This document shows positions 1-5,278 of a stretch of DNA of 6,562 nucleotides, piece after piece (positions within the stretch are counted from its first letter, which is position 1; every line of letters begins with the position of its first letter). The translations under genes were made by a program, and so were the position numbers. The notes under the pieces were generated by a model. The model did no database searches, was not told where the DNA came from, and saw only the letters and a list, made by a program, of their open reading frames with translations. Source of the stretch: an uncultured Hyphomonadaceae bacterium (lineage in GTDB: Bacteria > Pseudomonadota > Alphaproteobacteria > Caulobacterales > Hyphomonadaceae); the NCBI GenBank assembly GCA_937873805.1, contig CALMWO010000491.1, forward strand, positions 1 to 6,562, read 5' to 3'.

Positions 1-155
1 CAGCCGCCCCGCATACCGACATCACCTGCGCAGCACATTGCTACCGGGCCACCAAAACCATCGCCTTCCTCCGCGCAGAGGCGTGGGACGCATCGCCGGA
101 CGATCCGATCGCCACGGCGCAGGCCGCCTTCATCCTCAATCGCCGCGAGGGGTGA
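1..155 (+). CDS. PaaI-like hotdog thioesterase, C-terminal fragment
   Basis: The reading frame is open from the window edge (first full codon at 3) to TGA at 153-155, giving about 50 C-terminal residues. The visible part contains ATKTIAFLRAEAWD followed by PIATAQAAFIL. This is the usual last two beta-strands of PaaI/YdiI-type hotdog thioesterases, in which the end strand carries an 'A-x-A-x-x-F' pattern. It aligns by eye with the end of the next gene (RRVATVHAEAWQ, then VCLVQCHFRL), so the two are probably diverged tandem paralogues or partner subunits. Members of this family hydrolyse acyl-CoA thioesters as dimers or tetramers in the cytoplasm. The active-site half lies upstream of the window, so substrate and completeness cannot be judged. 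Only 4 nt separate its stop from the next ATG, so the two are almost certainly co-transcribed. Confidence 0.7.
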   Translation, partial: AAPHTDITCAAHCYRATKTIAFLRAEAWDASPDDPIATAQAAFILNRREG

Positions 156-159
156 GGCC

Positions 160-567
160 ATGCCAGATATTCACGACATCATCTCTGGCTCGCCCTTTGG
201 CCGCTTCATGGGCATCGAGACGCGCATCGATGAGCAAGGGGTACTCGCCATCCTGCCGGCGCGTGACAATCTGATCGGCAACACCAGCATTCCGGCTCTG
301 CACGGCGGCGCTATCGCGGCATTTCTGGAAATCACTTGTCTGCTGCAGCTTGCGCACGAGACAGGATCAACTGCGCCTGCGCGCACAATCGATTTCAGCG
401 TCGAATACCTTCGACCGGGTCGACCTGAAGCGACTTATGCGCGCGCGAAAATCCGCCTCATGGGCCGCCGCGTTGCAACCGTTCACGCAGAAGCCTGGCA
501 GCGCGACGAAGCCAAGCCCGTCTGCCTCGTGCAGTGCCACTTCCGCCTCCCCGGAAGCCGGGGCTGA
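160..567 (+). CDS. PaaI family hotdog-fold thioesterase
   Basis: This 135-residue protein has the normal length of a single-domain hotdog thioesterase, predicted to hydrolyse acyl-CoA or aryl-CoA thioesters in the cytoplasm. The catalytic-site signature is visible: Asn41, then LHGGAIAAFLE (residues 47-57). It has the His-Gly-Gly at the start of the central hotdog helix and an acidic residue (Glu57) where PaaI-type enzymes place their catalytic Asp/Glu. SVEYLRPG (80-87) and GRRVATVHAEAWQ (102-114) are the following conserved strands. The ATG at 160 sits 4 nt after the preceding stop, with a purine-rich Shine-Dalgarno stretch (GAGGGGTGAGG, 147-157) overlapping the end of that gene, which suggests translational coupling. 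The physiological substrate cannot be read from the sequence. Phenylacetate-pathway genes are not visible here, so the symbol paaI is not assigned. Confidence 0.85.
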   Translation: MPDIHDIISGSPFGRFMGIETRIDEQGVLAILPARDNLIGNTSIPALHGGAIAAFLEITCLLQLAHETGSTAPARTIDFSVEYLRPGRPEATYARAKIRLMGRRVATVHAEAWQRDEAKPVCLVQCHFRLPGSRG

Positions 568-572
568 TATTG

Positions 573-595
573 CAGGCTGCTGCGTCGGCAGCCTG
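573..595 (+). terminator. 8-bp stem-loop after the thioesterase, possible weak terminator
   Basis: CAGGCTGC (573-580) and GCAGCCTG (588-595) are perfect inverted repeats around a 7-nt loop, starting 5 nt after the thioesterase stop codon. The position suits a transcript 3' end. No T tract follows (next bases TGCCAAAATC), so an intrinsic terminator is uncertain. A 3'-end stabilising hairpin is the alternative. Confidence 0.35.
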
Positions 596-603
596 TGCCA
601 AAA

Positions 604-648
604 TCTTTCAGGCAGCGGAATACGCAATAGTTTCGGACCGCTGAAAGA
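604..648. other. Second imperfect stem-loop in the thioesterase-glycosyltransferase gap
   Basis: TCTTTCAG (604-611) pairs perfectly with CTGAAAGA (641-648). After a 4-nt one-sided bulge, CGG (616-618) pairs with CCG (638-640), leaving a 19-nt loop. On the minus strand the stem is followed by TTTTGG, a short T run, so it might end transcripts coming from the right. On the plus strand no T run follows. It could also be chance pairing. Confidence 0.2.
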
Positions 649-740
649 GCAAAACAACACGCGCTCGTTAAGGGGGTAGATAGCCACGCCCCAATACCGT
701 ATTGCCGCCCACTACATTATTGTAACAGCGGATATGCGGT

Positions 741-1913
741 TTGACTGAGCCCTCGAAGCAAGCCGCCACCGGCGCCGCACCGCGATGCGTTTATCTCGCT
801 GGCGACACGACAAATCCGACTGTGATTCTGCGCATCAACTCGTTCATTCGGGCCGGATGCGAAGTGTCGGCATTCACATTCCGACGCCACAAGTTCAACA
901 CGGACTTCCAGCCAGCGTGGAAGAACACGCCGCTCGGCGAAACCGTGGACCGCAACTATATCCTGCGTCTGCCTGCCCTGTTGCGCGCGTGCATGGTCAT
1001 CGCCCGCAATCGCGAGGATTTCCGAAACGCCGACTTCATCTACGCGCGTCTGTTTGACGTCGCATTGCTCGCACTATTCGGAAAATGGTGGTCTGGCTCG
1101 AAAGCGCGCTTCGTCTACGAAGTCGAAGACGTGCAGGCGATCTTCTTCGAGAAAACACTCACGGCCGCGATCTTCCGCTGGCTGGAAAGACGCGTGCTTG
1201 CGCGCACCTATCTGCTGGTGCTGATGTCGCCAGGCTTCCTGCGCGGCTATTTCGAACCGACCCAGAAATACAAAGGCGCAACCTTCGTTCTGGAGAACAA
1301 GATCCAGCTCGAGCGGCCATTGCCTCCACCAGCGCCGGATGCAAACGTCTGGCGCGAAGTTCGCGACAAATGGATCATCGGCTGGAACGGGACGCTTCGC
1401 TGCGGTCGCAGCCTGGAGATGCTATCCACCATCGCGGAGCGCCTTGGCGATCGCGTCGAAATCCAGACGCGTGGTCACCCGACCGAAACCGGCGTCGAAC
1501 ATTTCCTCAGCATCGTGAACCGCCATCCGAACTGGCGTCATGGTGGCGAGTACAAGATTCCAGACGATCTCGCCTCGATGTATGGTCGCGTTCACTTCGG
1601 CTGGTGCTTCGACTACCTCGACCCGAACGGCAATTCGCCGCTGCTGCTGGCGTGCCGCATGTACCAGGGAGGCTATTACGGCGCGGTGCCACTTGTGTCC
1701 GCTGGCACGGAGATGGAGCGCTTCCTCGCGCCGCATGGCATTGGCCACGTGTTCGAAGACCCGCCGACGGATCGGATCTGCGACTTCCTCACCAACCTGT
1801 CGTGGGATGACTATGTCCGCGAGCGCGAGCGGGTCGTGAGCCTAGGGCCCGACCTTTTTCTTGACACCGGAGAAGACGCTGAGAAGCTCGTTGGCCTGAT
1901 GACCGCCCGCTAA
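741..1913 (+). CDS. ExoL-like glycosyltransferase (GT-B / GT4-like)
   Basis: The 390-residue product resembles the ExoL branch of bacterial glycosyltransferases, which add sugars from nucleotide donors to lipid-linked glycans at the cytoplasmic membrane face (exopolysaccharide or glycolipid assembly). The N-terminal Rossmann-like half begins RCVYLAGDTTNPTVILRI (15-32), a 'D-x-x-x-P-x-x-x-R-R' acceptor-side start. YARLFDVALLALF (101-113) and FVYEVEDVQAIFF (124-136) follow. The C-terminal donor half opens with WIIGWNGTLRCGRSLEML (211-228) and contains NSPLLLACRMYQGGYYG (298-314), the place where GT4-like enzymes bind the nucleotide. From memory, ExoL relatives read YEGGYFG there, so Gln309 replaces a usual Glu. 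No signal peptide or transmembrane segment is evident. The start is TTG at 741: a TAA lies in frame at 723-725 and no ATG or GTG is available before the conserved core. No clear Shine-Dalgarno is seen. The last 24 codons, stop included, overlap the convergent sqdB. Acceptor and sugar are unknown. Confidence 0.75.
   Translation: MTEPSKQAATGAAPRCVYLAGDTTNPTVILRINSFIRAGCEVSAFTFRRHKFNTDFQPAWKNTPLGETVDRNYILRLPALLRACMVIARNREDFRNADFIYARLFDVALLALFGKWWSGSKARFVYEVEDVQAIFFEKTLTAAIFRWLERRVLARTYLLVLMSPGFLRGYFEPTQKYKGATFVLENKIQLERPLPPPAPDANVWREVRDKWIIGWNGTLRCGRSLEMLSTIAERLGDRVEIQTRGHPTETGVEHFLSIVNRHPNWRHGGEYKIPDDLASMYGRVHFGWCFDYLDPNGNSPLLLACRMYQGGYYGAVPLVSAGTEMERFLAPHGIGHVFEDPPTDRICDFLTNLSWDDYVRERERVVSLGPDLFLDTGEDAEKLVGLMTAR
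1832..1859 (+). terminator. Terminator-like hairpin with T5 inside the glycosyltransferase 3' end
   Basis: GGTCG (1832-1836) pairs with CGACC (1850-1854), followed directly by TTTTT (1855-1859). The 13-nt loop can itself form a small GCC/GGC stem. The layout is that of a plus-strand intrinsic terminator, but it lies about 54 nt before the glycosyltransferase stop codon, and the sqdB stop (TAG on the minus strand, 1842-1844) falls in its loop. The outer stem is only 5 bp and translating ribosomes would mask it, so function is uncertain. Confidence 0.3.
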
Positions 1914-3059
1914 CGCTGTCTGCGACGGCGGGTCGATCTTGGCGCGATTGGCGCGATGCGCGTAAGGCGCTGCAATGTCGCGAATTTCCGCCAGCACGCC
2001 ATCGGCGATCAGCTTCGGTGTCAGACCAAGCGCGCGCAAGCTCTCGTTCGACAGGTCGAGATCATTGGCGGCTGGTTCCTGACGCGGATTATCCAGATTG
2101 GAAATGGTCACCCCGGGCCAGACATTGGCAACAAGGCGCGCCAGATCGATCACGCGACGCGATTCACCAATCTGGTTGAACACGCGCATGCGTTCGCCAC
2201 GGACCGCCGGGTTGTCGAGCGCGATCGTCACGCAACGGACAACATCGGAGATATGGATGAAGGCGCGCGTCTGCTCGCCGCGGCCATACACCGTCAAAGG
2301 ATGCCCGAGCGCGGCCTGCAGAATGAAGCGGTTCAACACCGTTCCATAGACGTCGTCATAGTCGAAGCGGTTGATGAGACGCTTGTCCCGGGCCGTCTGA
2401 TCAGTCTGTGTACCCCACACTGCACCCTGCACCAGATCGGTGGTGCGCAGGCCTTCATGCTTGCTGAAGAACGCCAGGGCCAGCTGATCCTGCGCCTTGG
2501 TCAGGTGATAAATCGAAAGCGGGTTGGCCGGGTGAAGAATTTCCGTTTTCTTCGATTGGAACTCTGCCTCGACGTAACCTTCTGGAAGCTGGTAGCCGAT
2601 CGATTCATAGCCATAGATGCCGGTTGAACCCATGTGGACGAGATGCGCATCGACGCCACTATCCACCAGCGCAACCAGCACATTGTGCGTGGCATTGAGA
2701 TTGTTCTCGAACGTGTATCGGCGGCGCGGTGTGGAGCCCATCGAATAGGGAACTGACCGTTGCTCGGCGAGGTGAACCACCGCATCCGGTCGCTCAGCAC
2801 GCAGTAGGTCGACGAAACCATCATAGTCTCGCGCAAGATCGATATTGGCGTGCTGGATTTCGTGGCCGCCAACCTCGCGCCACGCCGTTAGCCGCTCGTT
2901 CAGCGGCGCGAGCGGCGTCAGCGATCCGACCGCTAATTCCCGGTCCAAACGCCGGCGCGAGAGATTGTCCACAATCGTGACATCATCGCCCCGCGCAGAC
3001 AGATGCAGCGCGATTGGCCATCCGCAGAACCCATCACCACCGAGAACGAATACTTTCAC
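1842..3059 (-). CDS. sqdB: UDP-sulfoquinovose synthase (SqdB/SQD1)
   Basis: This 405-residue NAD-dependent extended SDR enzyme is predicted to convert UDP-glucose plus sulfite into UDP-sulfoquinovose, the head-group donor for the sulfolipid SQDG; it acts in the cytoplasm. The Rossmann motif GGDGFCGWP is at 7-15. The SQD1-type blocks EQRSVPYSM (99-107), HPANPLSIYHLTK (176-188), VWGTQTDQT (214-222), NRFDYDDVYGTVLNRF (230-245) and PLTVYGRGEQTRAFIHI (254-270) follow in order and strongly recall plant SQD1. The catalytic pair is Tyr184 and Lys188 (YxxxK). Where SQD1 has Thr145 this protein has Ser145 in HMGSTG, a conservative change. The start is GTG at 3059 (reading MKVFVLGG), with an in-frame stop two codons upstream, so it cannot extend. 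Family homology seems to end near residue 380. The last 25 or so residues (ending VKKKVGP) are mostly read opposite the glycosyltransferase 3' end. No sqdA, sqdC or sqdD is visible nearby. Confidence 0.88.
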   Translation of the reverse strand: MKVFVLGGDGFCGWPIALHLSARGDDVTIVDNLSRRRLDRELAVGSLTPLAPLNERLTAWREVGGHEIQHANIDLARDYDGFVDLLRAERPDAVVHLAEQRSVPYSMGSTPRRRYTFENNLNATHNVLVALVDSGVDAHLVHMGSTGIYGYESIGYQLPEGYVEAEFQSKKTEILHPANPLSIYHLTKAQDQLALAFFSKHEGLRTTDLVQGAVWGTQTDQTARDKRLINRFDYDDVYGTVLNRFILQAALGHPLTVYGRGEQTRAFIHISDVVRCVTIALDNPAVRGERMRVFNQIGESRRVIDLARLVANVWPGVTISNLDNPRQEPAANDLDLSNESLRALGLTPKLIADGVLAEIRDIAAPYAHRANRAKIDPPSQTALAGGHQANELLSVFSGVKKKVGP

Positions 3060-3286
3060 GCTTCACCAAGTGCCGAAGGACCAAAACGGACGTTGTTGGG
3101 AAGACTACAGCAATGACCAAGCCAAGTTCCCCCAACGGCGGCGGATCGTTCGCGCACAGGCCTCAGATGGGGTTGATACGCCGGACGAAGTATGACGCCG
3201 AGCGTAAAAAGCGGTACAAAATACGCGTAATAGGCGAATTTTCCAAGCCCCGATCGACGCTCGATCAACCGCCGACGCGCCGACAT
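3056..3286 (-). CDS. Possible small membrane-segment protein upstream of sqdB (doubtful)
   Basis: This is an ATG-initiated ORF of 76 codons whose TGA overlaps the sqdB GTG start by 4 nt (GTGA), an arrangement typical of translational coupling. The product has a basic N-terminus (MSARRRLIERR), one hydrophobic stretch (AYYAYFVPLFTLGVIL, about residues 18-33) that could span a membrane, then an unremarkable Arg/Pro-rich tail. I recognise no family. Against it: there is no Shine-Dalgarno upstream of the ATG, the codon choice is less G/C-ending than in neighbouring genes, and overlapping frames are also open here. It may equally be non-coding leader of sqdB. Confidence 0.25.
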   Translation of the reverse strand: MSARRRLIERRSGLGKFAYYAYFVPLFTLGVILRPAYQPHLRPVRERSAAVGGTWLGHCCSLPNNVRFGPSALGEA

Positions 3287-3476
3287 AGCCCGGCGCGACG
3301 TGCCCAGGCAGAGAGCCCAAGCCCACGCCGAAACGTCTTGGAATCAGCCCTTTATATGGTCCGTGGCAGGCTGCGGGATTGACTAAGACGTGGGGGGGCC
3401 TATTCCTCCGGCATTCCCGTAAAGCCCCGTGTTTCCCGCTCGCGGCCCGGCCGATCGAGCAAGTAAAGACACCCTG
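3060..3476. other. Intergenic spacer between divergent sqdB and the helicase gene
   Basis: These roughly 0.4 kb separate divergently transcribed sqdB (minus) and the DEAD-box gene (plus), so they should hold both promoters. Besides the doubtful 76-codon ORF, I see a short perfect inverted repeat (GATCGA, CGC loop, TCGATC; 3252-3266), a run of seven G (3392-3398), and a TATAAA on the minus strand near 3350-3356 without a good -35. No RNA gene, riboswitch or repeat was recognised. Plus-strand ORFs here look like shadows with Arg/Pro/Ser-rich translations. Confidence 0.5.
3379..3406 (+). promoter_or_regulatory. Candidate sigma70-type promoter for the DEAD-box helicase gene
   Basis: TTGACT (3379-3384) matches five of six bases of the -35 consensus. 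After 16 bp comes TATTCC (3401-3406), a poor -10. If used, it would give a leader of roughly 65 nt before the ATG at 3477. The -10 is weak, so this is only a suggestion. Confidence 0.2.
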
Positions 3477-5147
3477 ATGACGTTTGACGAGCTGAGCCTC
3501 GACCCCCGTATCCTGGCCGCCGTGAAGGGCGCCGGATACACGACGCCCACGCCGATCCAGGAACAGGGCATTCCTGCCGTGCTCGGCGGAAAAGACATAA
3601 CCGGCATCGCGCAGACCGGAACGGGCAAGACAGCCGCCTTCGTTCTTCCAATGATCCACAAGCTGGGCCAGGGCCGCGCCAAGGCGCGCATGCCGCGCTC
3701 GCTCATCCTTGAACCGACGCGCGAACTCGCCGCCCAGGTGGCGGAGCAATTCGAGAAGTATGGCGCTGGCTACAAGCTGACCATGGCGCTGCTGATCGGC
3801 GGCGTATCGTTCGGCGACCAGGAAAAGAAACTCAACGCAGGCGCCGACGTGCTTATCGCCACGCCCGGCCGCCTGATGGACCATTTCGGGCGCGGCGGTC
3901 TGTTGATGACCGGCGTGCAGATGCTGGTCATCGATGAAGCCGACCGGATGCTCGACATGGGATTCATCCCGGACATCGAGAAGATCTGCACACTGCTGCC
4001 CAAGACGCGCCAGACGCTGCTGTTCTCCGCGACGATGCCGCCGGAGATCACCAAGCTGGCCAAGCAGTTCCAGAAGGAGCCCGTGCGGATCGAGGTTTCG
4101 AGACCCGCCACGGCCGCAACAACCATCACGCAATACGTCACGCATTGCCCGTCGAACGAAGACACGGTGAAGCGCGCCGTACTGCGCACGATCATCAGGG
4201 CGAAATCGACCGATCAAGGCATTGTCTTCTGTAACCGCAAGACGGAAGTCGATATCGTCGCCAAATCGCTGGCCAGCCACGGCTTCGACGCCGCGCCGAT
4301 CCACGGCGATCTGCCGCAATCCGTTCGCACTGCAACGCTCGATCGTTTCCGCAACAAGGAACTCAAACTGCTGGTTGCGTCAGACGTAGCGGCGCGCGGC
4401 CTCGACATTCCCGAAGTGAGCCAGGTCTTCAATTACGCGCCCCCGCCGAACTCCGACGACTATGTTCACCGCATCGGCCGTACCGGCCGCGCCGGGCGAC
4501 TGGGCGAGAGTTTCACGATCGTTTCGCCGGGCGACGCGCGCCTGTGGGAAGCCGTGCTCAAGCGCATCGGCAAGGATGTCGAAGCCTACACGCCGGAAGG
4601 TCTGGATGAGGCCGTGGGCGAAGCCCGTGGTCGTGGCCCGGCGACGGGACGCGACCGGTTCGACAAGGGCCGTGGCGGACGCGGACGCGGCCGTGGCGGC
4701 GAACGCAGCAGCAGCCGTGGCGGCGAGCGTCGTGACGAACGCCCTGCCCCCCGTGAAGAGTCGCCCGCGGAACCCGTCGCTATCGCGGCTCCCGAATTCA
4801 TTCCACCTCAGGTCGAGGATTTCCAACCGGACGCCCCCGCCGCTTTCGAGGCCGAAGCGCCCGCAACTGAAGCTCGCGAAGAACAACCCCGCCGCGAACG
4901 CAGCCGTGGCGGCCGCAATCGAGATCGCAGCCGTGGCCGGGACGAATCGCGCGACAGCAAGGATCGGGACGCCAAGGACAAGGATCGTGGCGGTCAGGAA
5001 CGCGGTGGCCAGGACAGGGGCGGACGCAATCGCCGCGGCGAACTGACACCAGGCGATCCGCAAGGTGGCGATGAAAAGTTCAAGGGAATGGGAGACCACG
5101 TCCCCGCGTTTCTCCTGCGAACACTTGGAAAGCGCGAAGACGCCTAA
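3477..5147 (+). CDS. rhlE: DEAD-box ATP-dependent RNA helicase, RhlE type
   Basis: The 556-residue protein unwinds or remodels RNA using ATP. All helicase motifs are present in order: Q motif GYTTPTPIQ (20-28), I AQTGTGKT (45-52), Ia PTREL (80-84), Ib TPGR (129-132), II DEAD (153-156), III SAT (184-186), IV around IVFCNRK (249-255), V ASDVAARGLD (301-310) and VI HRIGRTGR (331-338). The short N-terminus and motif wording fit RhlE, with roles in ribosome assembly, mRNA decay or cold adaptation known for the family. After about residue 380 comes a disordered tail: an RGG-rich block, an acidic/Pro-Ala stretch (about 425-465), then an Arg/Asp/Gly block. It ends in KGMGDHVPAFLLR (536-548), which I recall as a common ending of alphaproteobacterial homologues. 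The ATG at 3477 is chosen because MTFDELSLDP is the normal family start. A GTG at 3429 in frame would add 16 residues without homology. The Shine-Dalgarno is weak. Confidence 0.93.
   Translation: MTFDELSLDPRILAAVKGAGYTTPTPIQEQGIPAVLGGKDITGIAQTGTGKTAAFVLPMIHKLGQGRAKARMPRSLILEPTRELAAQVAEQFEKYGAGYKLTMALLIGGVSFGDQEKKLNAGADVLIATPGRLMDHFGRGGLLMTGVQMLVIDEADRMLDMGFIPDIEKICTLLPKTRQTLLFSATMPPEITKLAKQFQKEPVRIEVSRPATAATTITQYVTHCPSNEDTVKRAVLRTIIRAKSTDQGIVFCNRKTEVDIVAKSLASHGFDAAPIHGDLPQSVRTATLDRFRNKELKLLVASDVAARGLDIPEVSQVFNYAPPPNSDDYVHRIGRTGRAGRLGESFTIVSPGDARLWEAVLKRIGKDVEAYTPEGLDEAVGEARGRGPATGRDRFDKGRGGRGRGRGGERSSSRGGERRDERPAPREESPAEPVAIAAPEFIPPQVEDFQPDAPAAFEAEAPATEAREEQPRRERSRGGRNRDRSRGRDESRDSKDRDAKDKDRGGQERGGQDRGGRNRRGELTPGDPQGGDEKFKGMGDHVPAFLLRTLGKREDA
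4617..5043 (+). repeat. Low-complexity RGG/RD-coding tract in the helicase tail
   Basis: Degenerate short repeats built on CCGTGGC recur here. Examples are CCGTGGCGG at 4670 and 4691, CAGCCGTGGCGGC at 4712-4724 and 4901-4913, and CGCAGCCGTGGC at 4899-4910 and 4926-4937. They encode the Arg-Gly-rich and Arg-Asp-rich RNA-binding tail (residues 381-520). Such tracts can change length by slippage, so copy number may vary between strains. Confidence 0.7.
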
Positions 5148-5190
5148 GAATTCGGCGGTCTTTGGTAAGCATCTCCTTAAGGCAATGTCT

Positions 5191-5219
5191 CCGATTTTAG
5201 CCAATCGGTAACGGCTTTT
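5191..5219 (+). terminator. Stem-loop after the helicase gene, possible terminator
   Basis: CCGATT (5191-5196) and AATCGG (5203-5208) form a perfect 6-bp stem with a 6-nt loop. A TTTT run follows at 5216-5219, separated by 7 nt, so this is not a canonical intrinsic terminator. An alternative small hairpin, AGCC (5199-5202) with GGCT (5213-5216), abuts the T run. It lies 43 nt after the helicase stop and before the cyclase gene. Confidence 0.3.
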
Positions 5220-5266
5220 GTTCACTGTTTCGTCAAGACACTGGGCGGCAGACGCAACCGTGTCGT

Positions 5267-5272
5267 GAGGGG
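5267..5272 (+). promoter_or_regulatory. Ribosome binding site of the diguanylate cyclase gene
   Basis: GAGGGG lies 6 nt before the ATG at 5279, in good Shine-Dalgarno position, and supports that start over nearby out-of-frame GTG (5265) and TTG (5275) codons. Confidence 0.6.
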
Positions 5273-5278
5273 CGTTGA

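Noticed and set aside
702..730. TTGCCG as a -35 element before the glycosyltransferase
   Set aside because: No acceptable -10 hexamer lies at 16-18 bp.
1085..1810. 241-codon plus-strand frame inside the glycosyltransferase gene
   Set aside because: It is an out-of-frame shadow with an Arg/Ser/Ala-rich translation, whereas the other frame shows clear glycosyltransferase blocks.
1956..2627. 223-codon plus-strand open frame opposite sqdB
   Set aside because: It is a shadow of the strongly conserved sqdB frame, with no recognisable domain.
3345..3362. TATAAA on the minus strand as a -10 for sqdB
   Set aside because: The hexamer is good, but nothing resembling TTGACA is found 16-18 bp upstream of it, so a promoter is not claimed.
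3014..3382. 122-codon plus-strand frame across the sqdB start and spacer
   Set aside because: The translation is low-complexity Arg/Ser/Pro-rich, it starts inside sqdB, and it has no ribosome binding site or family match.
3105..4319. 404-codon minus-strand open frame opposite the helicase gene
   Set aside because: It is antisense to fully conserved DEAD-box motifs, gives an Arg/His/Gly-rich translation with no recognisable domain, and is explained by third-position G/C bias.
4617..5043. CRISPR-like or satellite repeat array
   Set aside because: The short degenerate repeats have no regular spacing and are accounted for by RGG/RD coding in the helicase tail.
5161..5182. Possible CtrA-like site (GTAA, spacer, TTAA) and the palindrome CCTTAAGG before the cyclase gene
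   Set aside because: The first half-site is GTAA rather than TTAA and the spacing is 8 rather than 7, so it does not fit the CtrA consensus.
4380..5225. 281-codon minus-strand open frame with Ala-rich hydrophobic stretches resembling membrane segments
   Set aside because: The Ala-rich runs are the mirror image of the Arg/Gly codons in the helicase tail; there is no independent support for a gene.
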